A stretch of DNA of 64,000 nt from Fictibacillus phosphorivorans (GTDB taxonomy: Bacteria > Bacillota > Bacilli > Bacillales > Fictibacillaceae). Within the stretch, counting starts at the first letter, position 1. The number at the start of each line of letters is the position of its first letter. The notes under the pieces are model-generated. The model was not told the origin of the DNA and ran no database searches. It saw only the letters and a list, made by a program, of their open reading frames with translations. Below are positions 1-8,664 of the stretch, one piece after another. The DNA is taken from the NCBI RefSeq assembly GCF_001629705.1, contig NZ_CP015378.1, positions 1,426,001 through 1,490,000 on the forward strand, given 5' to 3'. The translations under genes and the position numbers were made by a program.

Positions 1-1
1 A

Positions 2-706
2 TTTGCATGGACGATCATCTGGACATTTACAGCGACTACACTTCAAGTTTCTGTAGGTATTTTCTTAGCGGTTGTTTTGAACCAGAAAGAAATTAAGTTT
101 AAAGGGATCATTCGAACACTGTTGATCTTACCTTGGGCTGTGCCCGCATTCGTATCCATCTTAATTTTCTCAGGATTGTTCAATGACACATTCGGAGCGA
201 TCAACCAATCAATCTTAGCACCACTTGGAATCGATTCCATACCGTGGATGACTGATCCGTTCTATACGAAGGTCGCTTTAATCTTTATCCAATCATGGCT
301 CGGTTTCCCGTTCATCATGGCGATGACAACAGGTGTACTTCAGTCGATCCCTGGGGAACTTTATGAAGCTGCAACCGTGGATGGAGCATCGAACTGGGAT
401 AAATTCCGTAAGATCACACTTCCGATGGTCTTATTTACAACAGCACCAATTTTAATCACGCAATACACGTTCAACTTTAATAACTTTAACGTTATCTATC
501 TATTTAACAACGGTGGACCTGCAGTAGCTGATCAAAATGCAGGTGGGACAGATATCTTGATCTCTTGGATCTACAACTTAACGATGACTTCAGCTCAATA
601 CAGCAAGGCTGCAGCTGTAACGGTATTATTATCGTTGATCATCGTGTCACTAGCTTTGTGGCAGTTTAGAAAGACGAAATCATTTAAGGACGAAGGAATG
701 ATTTAA
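2..706 (+). CDS. Maltose/maltodextrin ABC transporter permease, MalF type (5' end cut by window)
   Basis: The reading frame is open from base 2, so the start lies outside the window and 234 residues are visible. It is a polytopic inner-membrane permease of the binding-protein-dependant sugar uptake class. The EAA loop that docks on the ATPase is visible near base 365 (YEAATVDGAS followed by FRKITLP). The last residues overlap nothing, and the next permease starts 1 base after the stop. With the MalG-like gene and the amylase downstream it most likely imports malto-oligosaccharides. The substrate is inferred from context. The first in-frame TTG at 77 lies inside a membrane segment and is not a start. 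Confidence 0.9.
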   Translation, partial: FAWTIIWTFTATTLQVSVGIFLAVVLNQKEIKFKGIIRTLLILPWAVPAFVSILIFSGLFNDTFGAINQSILAPLGIDSIPWMTDPFYTKVALIFIQSWLGFPFIMAMTTGVLQSIPGELYEAATVDGASNWDKFRKITLPMVLFTTAPILITQYTFNFNNFNVIYLFNNGGPAVADQNAGGTDILISWIYNLTMTSAQYSKAAAVTVLLSLIIVSLALWQFRKTKSFKDEGMI

Positions 707-707
707 T

Positions 708-1544
708 ATGAGTATAAAAACAGCAAGAAGAATACGATTAACTCTGTCCTATCTAGTATTATTATCAGCGATCGCAATCGTGATCTATCCAATCCTTTGG
801 GTAATAGGTTCTTCCTTCAACCCAGGAAACACGCTATCCAGTTCTACGATCATTCCGAAAAACGCGACGCTCGCTCATTATAAAGAGCTGTTCGCTGAGA
901 CGGATTACCTGATCTGGTATTGGAATACGTTGAAGATTTGTTTTATTACAATGGTTCTTTCTGTTATCTTTATCGGCCTAACCGCTTATGCATTCTCAAG
1001 ATATAAGTTCATAGGGCGTAAGAACGGATTGCTACTTTTCTTAATCTTACAGATGATTCCGCAATTCGTTGCGATTCTTGCCATCTACATCCTTGCTTAC
1101 CAAGTAGGATTGCTAGATACACACTTTGCCTTAATCCTTGTTTATGTGGGTGGATTGATTCCGATGAACACATACTTGGCAAAGAACTATTACGATACGA
1201 TTCCAAAAGAACTAGACGAATCTGCGCGTATTGATGGCGCTGGTCACTTTCGTATCTTTTGGCAGATCATCCTGCCGCTTTCAAAGCCAATCTTAGCGGT
1301 AATCGCACTTTTTAGTTTCATCTCACCGTTCGCTGATTTTATCTTAGCGTCTATTTTAATCAGTTCGGATGAAAAAATGACACTTGCGGTTGGTCTGTTT
1401 AACATGATTAAGAACGAGTTCGGGAACAGTTTTACACTATTTGCTGCGGGATCTGTATTAGTAGCGATTCCGATTGGTCTATTATTCTTATCACTTCAAC
1501 GTTATTTTATCTCTGGCTTAACTGCTGGTGGTACAAAAGGTTAA
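708..1544 (+). CDS. Maltose/maltodextrin ABC transporter permease, MalG type
   Basis: Partner permease of the preceding MalF-like protein, 278 residues, the usual length for MalG/MdxG. About six hydrophobic segments are seen, with an N-terminal one at residues 12-34. The EAA motif lies at about 168-192 (LDESARIDGAGHF then QIILPLS), the contact site for the ABC ATPase (MsmX/MalK type), which is not in this window. The start ATG follows the upstream stop by one base, so the two permeases are translationally coupled and form a heterodimer in the membrane. Sugar specificity (maltodextrin) is inferred from the adjoining amylase and LacI-type regulator. Confidence 0.92.
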   Translation: MSIKTARRIRLTLSYLVLLSAIAIVIYPILWVIGSSFNPGNTLSSSTIIPKNATLAHYKELFAETDYLIWYWNTLKICFITMVLSVIFIGLTAYAFSRYKFIGRKNGLLLFLILQMIPQFVAILAIYILAYQVGLLDTHFALILVYVGGLIPMNTYLAKNYYDTIPKELDESARIDGAGHFRIFWQIILPLSKPILAVIALFSFISPFADFILASILISSDEKMTLAVGLFNMIKNEFGNSFTLFAAGSVLVAIPIGLLFLSLQRYFISGLTAGGTKG

Positions 1545-1574
1545 TCACAGCACCTTACTATAGGAGGAACGGCG

Positions 1575-3101
1575 ATGGGCAAAAGAATGATATTCTTGGC
1601 TATGTCGTTTCTTCTTTTTTTATCTGTTCAAAATAAAGCGCTTGCAGAAAAAAAGGAAGAACGATCATGGAAAGACGAAACGATTTATTTTATCATGGTA
1701 GACCGGTTTAATAATGGAAACAAAGATAACGACTTTGATGTAGATCTTAATGACCTTTCAGCTTATCATGGGGGAGACTTCAAAGGGATCATGGATAAGC
1801 TTGGTTATCTTGATGATCTCGGGGTTACGGCGATATGGCTAACACCTGTGGTTAAGAACGAACCCGGAGGCTATCACGGTTATTGGACGGAGGACTTCTA
1901 TGAAACCGAAGAACATTTCGGTTCAAAGGATGAGTTAAAACAGCTTGTCAAAAAAGCACATGATCGAGATATAAAAGTCATATTAGATCTTGTCGTAAAT
2001 CATACAGGGTATAAACATCCTTGGTTAGAAGACAAGTCAAAAAAAGATTGGTTCCACCCAGAGATGGAAATCGGCAACTGGGATAACCAAGAAGAAGTTG
2101 AGAACGGGTGGCTCGCTGGATTGCCCGATCTGAACACAGAGAACAATGAAACACGTAAGTACTTACTCGACATGGCTGAATATTGGATCAAAGAAACAGA
2201 CATAGATGGCTATCGTTTAGATACGGTAAAACATGTGCCAAAAGATTTTTGGCAAGAATTTTCAGAACGAGTGAATCAGGCTAAGCCCGGATTCTATTTA
2301 ATCGGTGAAGTTTGGCATAATGATCCAAGATATATTGCTGAGTACAATAATGCAGGCATTCAATCGTTTGTAGATTATCCATTGTTTAATGAGATGGTTC
2401 GAATCTTTAGACAAAGCGGACAATCGCTTTCAGAGCTGAACGCTGTATGGGAGCGAAACAAGTTCTATTATAAAGATCCGTATACCTTAGGGAACTTCAT
2501 AGATAATCATGATAACATTCGATTCGTGCGTGAAGCACTGCTGAAGCAAGAAGATCCGGAAAAGAGGCTAAAGCTCGCTCTTACTTACCTTTACTCGGCA
2601 CCTGGTATTCCAATCCTCTATCAAGGAACAGAGCATATGATGGATGGAGCCAAAGATCCGGACAATCGTCGTATGATGGACTTTACTCAAAATAAGGATT
2701 TTGAAAAGTTCACTTCTAAATTAGGAAAGCTTAGACAAAAACATCCTGCACTAAGACGTGGCGATTATTCGATGATTCTTGATAAAGATGGGAAAGCCGT
2801 CTTTAAGCGAAAATATCAGGATGAAACACTTTATATCGTTTTTAACAATGATAAGAAGAAGTCTGCTATTTCTTTCACAGATAAAAGCCTTCAAAATAAA
2901 AAACTTGTGAGTCTGTTATCAGACGAAGAGATAAAGGTGAACAATACTTCTTTCGAAATGAATATGGCTGGGGAAACAGCTGATATTTATTCTGTACAAG
3001 ATGCAGATACCAATTGGAAGTTCTACTTAATAGCAGCAATAATCGTACTATTGTTAAGTTCTTTCTATATTTATAAAAAAAGAAAAAAACGCACTTTATA
3101 A
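1575..3101 (+). CDS. Membrane-anchored alpha-amylase, GH13 family
   Basis: Hydrolyses alpha-1,4-glucans outside the cell to feed the permease encoded just upstream. Residues 1-24 form a signal peptide ending ALA. The GH13 conserved regions are complete: DLVVNH at 138-143, GYRLDTVKH at 212-220 with nucleophile D216, GEVW with acid E245, and DNHDN with D313. A C-terminal transmembrane helix at about 482-502 followed by a basic KKRKKR tail predicts anchoring to the membrane with the catalytic domain outside. The length of 508 residues fits a GH13 enzyme plus anchor. The ribosome site AGGAGG lies 8 bases before ATG. Alpha-amylase versus neopullulanase activity cannot be decided by eye. Confidence 0.9.
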   Translation: MGKRMIFLAMSFLLFLSVQNKALAEKKEERSWKDETIYFIMVDRFNNGNKDNDFDVDLNDLSAYHGGDFKGIMDKLGYLDDLGVTAIWLTPVVKNEPGGYHGYWTEDFYETEEHFGSKDELKQLVKKAHDRDIKVILDLVVNHTGYKHPWLEDKSKKDWFHPEMEIGNWDNQEEVENGWLAGLPDLNTENNETRKYLLDMAEYWIKETDIDGYRLDTVKHVPKDFWQEFSERVNQAKPGFYLIGEVWHNDPRYIAEYNNAGIQSFVDYPLFNEMVRIFRQSGQSLSELNAVWERNKFYYKDPYTLGNFIDNHDNIRFVREALLKQEDPEKRLKLALTYLYSAPGIPILYQGTEHMMDGAKDPDNRRMMDFTQNKDFEKFTSKLGKLRQKHPALRRGDYSMILDKDGKAVFKRKYQDETLYIVFNNDKKKSAISFTDKSLQNKKLVSLLSDEEIKVNNTSFEMNMAGETADIYSVQDADTNWKFYLIAAIIVLLLSSFYIYKKRKKRTL

Positions 3102-3184
3102 AAGTTGAAAAGTCTTTTAACCATTCAATTTACAAAAAAAGTCGAAAACATTAAAAGTGGAAAGGAATTAATATTTCTTTTTTC

Positions 3185-3232
3185 CTACGAACGCTATACA
3201 ATTATTGATGGAATCAAGTAAGCGTATACACT
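3185..3232. promoter_or_regulatory. Possible LacI/CcpA-type operator pair upstream of the regulator gene
   Basis: Two related 11-base words, AACGCTATACA and AAGCGTATACA, lie about 30 bases apart in the leader of the LacI-type gene. The second sits in AGTAAGCGTATACA, close to the cre/LacI-family consensus but with mismatches. This could be autoregulation or CcpA control. It is weak evidence and no confident -35/-10 pair was assigned. Confidence 0.25.
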
Positions 3233-3263
3233 ATGCCAAATAGTCTGAAAGGAGGACTATAAC

Positions 3264-4292
3264 ATGTCAGTTACGATAAAAGACGTAGCAAAATTAGCTG
3301 ATGTTGCACCCTCAACCGTTTCAAGGGTAATCGCGAATAATCCTCGAATATCTGAAAAAACAAAGCGCAAAGTGAAAGAAGCAATGGACTATCTTGGCTA
3401 CCACCCAAACTTCAACGCAAGAAGTTTGGCTAACCGAAGCACTCAGGCAATCGGTCTTGTCATGCCTAGTTCTGCAGACAAAGCTTTTCAAAATCCTTTT
3501 TTTCCAGAAGTCATCAGAGGAATCAGTACCATTGCACATGAACAAGAATACGCCCTATACATGTCCACAGGTAATACAGAAGATGAAATCTTCGAAGGGG
3601 TTGTGCGAATGGTACAAGGTCGTCGAGTGGATGGCATCGTTATGTTGTATTCACGTGTAGATGACCGGATCATGTGCTACTTGCAAGAACAGAAATTTCC
3701 TTTCACAGTGATCGGAAAGCCGTTTAAAAACGCTGAAAGTATCACGCATATTGATAATGATAACTTCAAAGCTGCTCAAGAAATGACTGAATATCTCATA
3801 TCGCTTGGACACGAACGAATCGGTTTTGTAGGAGGAAATTTGAATCTAGTCGTAACTATCGATCGGTTATTAGGTTATGAAAAAGCGATACGAAATGCAG
3901 GTCTGCCTTATAAAGACGAGTATATCGTTCATGAAGAGTTCTTAAAAGAAGGAGGGCAGGAAGCAGTAAAAGAGCTTCTCGCGTTGAAAGACCCACCGTC
4001 AGCACTTCTTGTTATAGATGACGTTATGTCCTTCGGTGTGTTGAGCACATTAAACGAGCTAGGAGTGAGCGTACCCGATGACATCTCGTTACTAAGTTTC
4101 AACAACGTTATGCTATCTGAACTCTCATCACCATCGCTAACATCTGTCGACATCAACATCTTTAAACTCGGTTATGAAGCCGCTAAAGGACTCTTAGAAT
4201 GCATTCAATGTCCCGAAAAAGAAGCAAAGCGAGTAGTAGTACCCTTTCAGTTGATCGAAAGACAGACGTGCAGTAAGGTTAGTGGGAAGTAA
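3264..4292 (+). CDS. LacI-family transcriptional regulator, MalR-like
   Basis: DNA-binding repressor of 342 residues, the full family length. An N-terminal helix-turn-helix is seen at residues 3-24 (TIKDVAKLADVAPSTVSRV), followed by the hinge (NPRISEKTKRKV) and a periplasmic-binding-protein-like effector domain from about residue 62. The ribosome site AAGGAGG lies 8 bases before ATG. Immediately downstream of the amylase and permeases, it most likely controls the maltodextrin locus in response to a malto-sugar. The effector is inferred. A hairpin terminator follows the gene. Confidence 0.9.
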   Translation: MSVTIKDVAKLADVAPSTVSRVIANNPRISEKTKRKVKEAMDYLGYHPNFNARSLANRSTQAIGLVMPSSADKAFQNPFFPEVIRGISTIAHEQEYALYMSTGNTEDEIFEGVVRMVQGRRVDGIVMLYSRVDDRIMCYLQEQKFPFTVIGKPFKNAESITHIDNDNFKAAQEMTEYLISLGHERIGFVGGNLNLVVTIDRLLGYEKAIRNAGLPYKDEYIVHEEFLKEGGQEAVKELLALKDPPSALLVIDDVMSFGVLSTLNELGVSVPDDISLLSFNNVMLSELSSPSLTSVDINIFKLGYEAAKGLLECIQCPEKEAKRVVVPFQLIERQTCSKVSGK

Positions 4293-4335
4293 CGGTCAGC
4301 TTGATAAAATTAAAGCTCATTAATACTGCATAATA

Positions 4336-4381
4336 AAAAGCCTCAAGAAGATAAGTTCAAATCTTCTTAGAGGCTTTTTTC
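4336..4381. terminator. Bidirectional rho-independent terminator
   Basis: Stem AAAGCCTC/GAGGCTTT extended by AAGAAGAT/ATCTTCTT with a short loop and a T run on the plus strand. It serves the convergent regulator gene and the LigD polymerase gene, whose last codons lie inside the stem. Confidence 0.85.
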
Positions 4382-5293
4382 CTTAAGTGCTTTAATTAAA
4401 GGTAGAATCGGCTGTTTGCTTTTACAAGAAAAAAAATCTTTAAACGGGTCATCTACTTCTTTTATCCGATCCATGATTGATGTAAGTGGAAAATGTTCAG
4501 GCTTTAAGGAAGTATTCACTTCTTTCCAGTATAGAGGGGTAGCCACTAACGCATCATCGTTTCCTCTTACAGAATAAGGAGCGATAATGGTTTTCCCTTC
4601 TGCGTGCTGAATATAATCCACATAACAACGGTTGCCACGATTCTTTTTTAGTCGTTCGATCGTAAACCATTTCGGCTCACGTTCGATTAAATACTGTGCT
4701 AGAAATTCTGTGAATAGCCGTGAATCTTCAAATGTAACGGATTGTTCAGGCAATGGAATATAGATCTGCATACCCTTATTACCGCTTGTTTTGATGAATG
4801 TGGTGAGATGTAACTTGTCACAGACTTCTTTTATCAAAAGTGCAGCTTCTACCGAAAGATGAAATTCTTTACGAGAGGGAGGGTCTAAATCCATCACGAT
4901 CTCTGAGGGGTGAATATTTTCAACTGTCCGGTATGGGATATGAAACTCGAAGGCAAGTTGGTTTCCTAACCAGAGCAATGTAGGTAAGTTATTACAAACG
5001 ATATAATTAATCTCTTCTTCCAGAGCCGTATGTACATAGTGTGGAGCATAATCTGGACAATTCTTTTGATAGAACTTTTCTTCACTCACTCCATGAGGAT
5101 ACCTGATGACCGTTAAGGACCGATTCTTCAAAAAAGGCAGCATATATGGCGCTACTTGAGTCAAATAATTGATATATTCTACTTTAACAATATTGTGATC
5201 CGGCCAAAGTGGTTTGTTTGGGCTTGTTAACGTAACGATCTCGCCGTTTACATTAAGATCTATTTGTTCTTTTGAAGACTTTCCCATGTACAT
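4367..5293 (-). CDS. ligD: LigD polymerase (primase-like) domain as a separate protein
   Basis: This is the C-terminal polymerase domain of the bacterial end-joining enzyme LigD, which fills gaps and adds nucleotides at broken ends. It matches the second half of B. subtilis LigD (YkoU): LPFLKNRSLTVIRYPHG, DYAPHYV, IVMDLDPPS with the metal-binding DLD, the SGNKGMQIYIPL segment, and HAEGKTIIAPYS. In B. subtilis ligase and polymerase are one 611-residue chain. Here the ligase ends in another frame, and this ORF overlaps its 3' end by 34 bases. A GGGAGG lies 7 bases before the second Met (ATG at 5287), which is the better start. It is either a natural two-subunit split or a frameshift. Confidence 0.88.
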   Translation of the reverse strand: MYMGKSSKEQIDLNVNGEIVTLTSPNKPLWPDHNIVKVEYINYLTQVAPYMLPFLKNRSLTVIRYPHGVSEEKFYQKNCPDYAPHYVHTALEEEINYIVCNNLPTLLWLGNQLAFEFHIPYRTVENIHPSEIVMDLDPPSRKEFHLSVEAALLIKEVCDKLHLTTFIKTSGNKGMQIYIPLPEQSVTFEDSRLFTEFLAQYLIEREPKWFTIERLKKNRGNRCYVDYIQHAEGKTIIAPYSVRGNDDALVATPLYWKEVNTSLKPEHFPLTSIMDRIKEVDDPFKDFFSCKSKQPILPLIKALKEKSL

Positions 5294-6222
5294 TCCTCCC
5301 AGCTTGTATCAAAACGAAATGAAACAAACCTTGGCTGTCTCAGATGATTTTTATAAAGTTCTAAATACGAAAGTTCTACGCAGATCGAAGGCTCTATCAT
5401 TATTAGAGTTCCGTTCCTGCTCTTCATGTTTTTCTTAATGATCTGAATCAATGCTTCCTTCTCTTGAGAAGAGATGCCGTGAGAAAATAATCCTACAAAT
5501 TGAACGGCATGTTCTTTCTTAACACCAACATGAAAAAATCCGTTTTCTGTATCATAACCCAATATGATAAAGGAATGGAATTTCAAGTTTTTTACTTTGA
5601 TCCATTCATTTGTTCGGAGTCCTGAGATCCATTTGTTGGAAACCCTCTTCGCTACTATACCTTCACTTTGATCAACTTCAACTATATTTAAAATTTCAGC
5701 TCGGGATAAAGTAAATGGAATATAATTTAGACGGCTATCGATTGAGATTTTCTTACATGGAACATCTGCTTGTTGTAGCAAACTCTGAAGTTTTTCTTTT
5801 CTTTCCCCAAAAGATTTTTGATAAGTGTACTCATCCTCTATAGCAAGTAGATCAAATGCACAATAGGAAGAGGGGATGGTTTTAGAAGCATGTGATATTT
5901 TATCAGGTTGCTTAAGTCTGCCTCTTTTTTGTATTTGTTCAAAGTTGGCTTTATTTTCGTTTTCAAGAATACAGAGTTCTCCATCTAAAAGAAGCGGAAA
6001 CAAATGTTTAACACGATGCTCGATGCTTTTTAGGTGATCTGCAATCTCAGGGAAAATACCATGCAGTGGATGACCATTTCTAGATGTCATGATCACATTC
6101 ATATGATCCCAGTAAAGTAAACATCTGAACCCGTCATACTTCACTTCATATACCCACTGATCTCCTTCGGGCAATTCATTTGAAAGAGAAGGAAGCATGG
6201 GTTTTAAAAAAGATTGAATCAT
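5260..6222 (-). CDS. ligD: LigD ATP-dependent DNA ligase domain as a separate protein
   Basis: Seals double-strand breaks in the Ku-dependent end-joining pathway. The 320 residues match the N-terminal half of B. subtilis LigD. Motif I is YEVKYDGFR with the AMP-accepting Lys at 28. LLDGELC gives motif III, EGIVAKR motif IV and WIKVKN motif V. The C-terminal OB-fold region ends at a conserved segment (DTSWEECTW) that in B. subtilis leads into the polymerase domain. Here the frame stops five codons later. The start ATG overlaps the ku stop by four bases (ATGA), so ku, ligase and polymerase form one coupled operon. Confidence 0.9.
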   Translation of the reverse strand: MIQSFLKPMLPSLSNELPEGDQWVYEVKYDGFRCLLYWDHMNVIMTSRNGHPLHGIFPEIADHLKSIEHRVKHLFPLLLDGELCILENENKANFEQIQKRGRLKQPDKISHASKTIPSSYCAFDLLAIEDEYTYQKSFGERKEKLQSLLQQADVPCKKISIDSRLNYIPFTLSRAEILNIVEVDQSEGIVAKRVSNKWISGLRTNEWIKVKNLKFHSFIILGYDTENGFFHVGVKKEHAVQFVGLFSHGISSQEKEALIQIIKKNMKSRNGTLIMIEPSICVELSYLELYKNHLRQPRFVSFRFDTSWEECTWESLQKNK

Positions 6223-7106
6223 GAACTAGCTTTCTTCTTTGCTGTTGATTTTTTCTTTTTAGTTTTTGTTTCTGTGGAATCATTGCTTTTTTTAGAAGCA
6301 GCTTCTTTGGTCTTCTTACCTTTATCAGGGGTTTCTTTTCCTTTACTTTCATTAATAGAAGCTTGAAGTGCTTCCATTAGGTCCACAACATTAGTTCTCG
6401 GCTTTTCCTTCGCCACTTTTACTTCATCACCAGAAATTTTTGAGTTGATCAATTCGAGAACGGCTTCACGGTATTCGTCTTCATATTTTTCAGGTTCGAA
6501 CGGAGCAGTTAATTGTTCGATAAGCTGTTTCGCCATCTCAACTTCTTTTTCATTGAGTGATACTTCATCTGTTAAACCAGGAACATGATCCACATTCCTT
6601 ACTTCATCGGGATAAAAAATGGTTTCCAAGACTAGACCATTCTTGTACACACGAACAGCTGCTAGGTGTTCTTTTGATCGTAGTGTGAACTTGGCAAGGC
6701 CGATCTTACCGGTATCTTCCATCGCTTTTTTTAAGAGGGCAAAAGATTTTGTGCCATTCTCTCCAGGTCCTACAAAATAAGAACGATTATAAAAGATAGG
6801 ATCAATTTCCTCTAACTTAATAAAATCAATGATCTCAATCGATTTATCAGATACACCTGCAAGTTCATCAAGTTCTTCTTTTTCAACCACTACGAACTTA
6901 CCAGGCTCATACTCATACCCTTTAACAATTTCTTTAGAATCAACAGTCTCTTCACATACAGGGCAAATTTTTTCATACTGAACCGGACTATGACATTTCT
7001 CATGTAAATATCTCATTTTTATATCTTTATTTTCAGTTGCTGCAAACAGCTTGATTGGAATATTAACAAGACCAAAGCTGATAGCACCTTTCCACATCGT
7101 GTGCAT
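6219..7106 (-). CDS. ku: Ku DNA end-binding protein
   Basis: Homodimeric ring that binds double-strand DNA ends and recruits LigD. The core fold is recognisable: MWKGAISFGLVNIPIKLF at the N-terminus, then YEYEPGKFVVVEKEELD and KFTLRSKEHLAAVRVY. The tail after residue about 250 is Lys/Ala-rich (KTKKKKSTAKKKAS), as in tailed bacterial Ku proteins that also bind DNA beyond the end. The ATG at 7106 is chosen because AAAGGATGG lies 4-12 bases upstream. A longer in-frame ATG at 7130 has no ribosome site. In spore-formers this pair typically protects DNA during germination. Confidence 0.93.
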   Translation of the reverse strand: MHTMWKGAISFGLVNIPIKLFAATENKDIKMRYLHEKCHSPVQYEKICPVCEETVDSKEIVKGYEYEPGKFVVVEKEELDELAGVSDKSIEIIDFIKLEEIDPIFYNRSYFVGPGENGTKSFALLKKAMEDTGKIGLAKFTLRSKEHLAAVRVYKNGLVLETIFYPDEVRNVDHVPGLTDEVSLNEKEVEMAKQLIEQLTAPFEPEKYEDEYREAVLELINSKISGDEVKVAKEKPRTNVVDLMEALQASINESKGKETPDKGKKTKEAASKKSNDSTETKTKKKKSTAKKKASS

Positions 7107-7158
7107 GAAATCCATCCTTTCAAAACTCATTTAAAGATAGTTTCTCCATACGTATCAA

Positions 7159-7187
7159 CATCATGTATATTTTTCCATAGTTTATAC
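7159..7187 (-). promoter_or_regulatory. Candidate forespore (sigma-G/F type) promoter of ku-ligD
   Basis: On the minus strand GTATA and CATGATG are separated by 17 bases, resembling the sigma-G -35 and -10 elements, about 50 bases upstream of ku. Spore expression of Ku/LigD is known in B. subtilis. The match is imperfect at the last -10 base, so this is tentative. Confidence 0.3.
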
Positions 7188-7266
7188 ACATTTCGACAAT
7201 GCATTGTAGAAACATGTCATTTCATTCATAATGAGAATAGAGTTTTTCAATAAAAGGGTGATAACA

Positions 7267-8400
7267 TTGGATAGCAGTACAAACACACAATCAAATATAG
7301 AACTTGCTCAATTCTTAAGAAACCAAAGAACAAGTATTGTTGAAAAATGGCTGGAGAACGTACTGTTGCCTCAAAATGATCCTTTTTATGAAGAAGTTAA
7401 AAAGAACGGGCATCAAACGATAGTAGAATTGATCAACTTTTTAGAAACCGGTTCCCTTGAAAGACTGCAAGCATTAACGAGTAAGATCGCAAAAGAAAGA
7501 ATCGAAGCGAAAGCGAACGTAGGGGATTTTGTTCATAATATCAATGTTGGCCGAAGCATCGTTTATGAACTTTTAATGTGTTCGCTGTTAAATGATCAAT
7601 TAAAAGGCGATGGCGTATTAAAGATGCAACTGTATTTCGATCAGCTCGTCTTCTTGAGCGTACAGGAATATACAGCACTAAAGGATTCAATTATTGATCG
7701 GAAAAACCAGTTCATTCAAGAGATGCATCACGATCGGTTAACCATGCTCGGGCAGATTGCGGCCAGTTTTGCTCATGAGTTTCGAAATCCGCTTACTTCT
7801 GTTAAGGGCTTTATCTATCTTCTACAAAAAGAATTGAATAAGACTGACCAATCAGAGTATTATTTTGAAATCATACAAAACGAGATGCAGAGCCTCGAAG
7901 AAAAGATCACACAGTTTCTCTATTTATCAAAGATGAGGGGCTTGCAAGATAAACTTGAGAAAATCTCGTTATCAGCACTTTTAAAGGAAATGCTAAATTT
8001 TATGTATCCGCGTTTTACTGAAACGAATATCGTAACCATTTCTCAAGTCGAAAATGACGTGTTTACAGAGGGTGACAGTTCACAAGTCAAACAAGTGTTA
8101 TTAAACATCCTAGTGAACGCAGTCGAAGAATTAAGTGGCTGGAATGGTGAGAGAAAGATTAAGGTTTCTCTAAAGAAAAACGAAGAGAACATGGCCGAAT
8201 TATTAATCTGTAATAATGGTAATCCGATTCCTGACTATTTACTTGAAAATGTCTTCGAGCCGTTTGTTACAACAAAGTCACTCGGAACAGGGCTTGGGCT
8301 TTCGGTTTGTAAGCAGATCGTTGAAAAACATAACGGCACGATTGAAGTAAGTTCAACGAAAGACGATACTTGTTTTACGATAAGATTTCCACTCATCTAA
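7267..8400 (+). CDS. Soluble sensor histidine kinase, sporulation-kinase type
   Basis: Autophosphorylating kinase with no membrane segment, thus cytosolic like KinA. TTG at 7267 is preferred because AAAGGGTG precedes it by 7 bases, giving 377 residues; the upstream ATG at 7231 has no ribosome site. Residues 1-150 form a helical sensor region (WLENVLLPQNDPFYEE ...) resembling the HisK_N type. The H-box is FAHEFRNPLTSVKGF with His170. The N-box is LLNILVNAVEEL, the ATP lid is EPFVTTKSLGTGLGL. H-box wording is close to Bacillus kinases that feed the Spo0A phosphorelay. There is no neighbouring response regulator, which fits an orphan phosphorelay kinase. The signal is unknown. Confidence 0.85.
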   Translation: MDSSTNTQSNIELAQFLRNQRTSIVEKWLENVLLPQNDPFYEEVKKNGHQTIVELINFLETGSLERLQALTSKIAKERIEAKANVGDFVHNINVGRSIVYELLMCSLLNDQLKGDGVLKMQLYFDQLVFLSVQEYTALKDSIIDRKNQFIQEMHHDRLTMLGQIAASFAHEFRNPLTSVKGFIYLLQKELNKTDQSEYYFEIIQNEMQSLEEKITQFLYLSKMRGLQDKLEKISLSALLKEMLNFMYPRFTETNIVTISQVENDVFTEGDSSQVKQVLLNILVNAVEELSGWNGERKIKVSLKKNEENMAELLICNNGNPIPDYLLENVFEPFVTTKSLGTGLGLSVCKQIVEKHNGTIEVSSTKDDTCFTIRFPLI

Positions 8401-8428
8401 TCAAAGTAGACTGAATAAATGAAAATGA

Positions 8429-8465
8429 AAAAAGCGCCCTTATCTAGCATAAGGGCGCTTTTTTC
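8429..8465 (+). terminator. Rho-independent terminator of the kinase gene
   Basis: Perfect 12-base stem AAGCGCCCTTAT/ATAAGGGCGCTT with loop CTAGC and a following T run. It also lies just after the convergent small gene, so it may act in both directions. Confidence 0.9.
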
Positions 8466-8470
8466 GAGCG

Positions 8471-8608
8471 CTAAAGATGATCAGGCTTTTTTGAAAAAGG
8501 TTGCTTTCCTTTTTGTTTGCTTTCAAGTTCTGCTTCATTTTTCAGTTGATTCATGGCCTGATTATCTTCTGGCCGCTTATTATTGTCTTTCGTATTACGA
8601 TGTGTCAT
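8471..8608 (-). CDS. Small hydrophilic protein, DUF3941-like
   Basis: A 45-residue ORF with an excellent ribosome site (AGGAGGG, 7 bases before ATG), coding MTHRNTKDNNKRPEDNQ ... and ending QPFSKKPDHL. It is highly polar, rich in Lys, Asn and Gln, with no membrane segment. The C-terminal pattern resembles the small Bacillus DUF3941 proteins from memory; this was not searched. Function is unknown, and a spore-associated role is only a guess. It faces the sensor kinase across a shared terminator and is upstream of nothing on its strand. Confidence 0.65.
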   Translation of the reverse strand: MTHRNTKDNNKRPEDNQAMNQLKNEAELESKQKGKQPFSKKPDHL

Positions 8609-8664
8609 GAAAATCCCTCCTAATTCTAACATCTGTCAGAAGAGGTCTCATTATTCATCATGTT

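Noticed and set aside
1009..1206. Minus-strand ORF inside the MalG-like gene
   Set aside because: No ribosome site or recognisable product; shadow of a clear coding frame. The same applies to the many antisense ORFs within fabF, moeA, yjbQ, trpS, ubiD and wecB.
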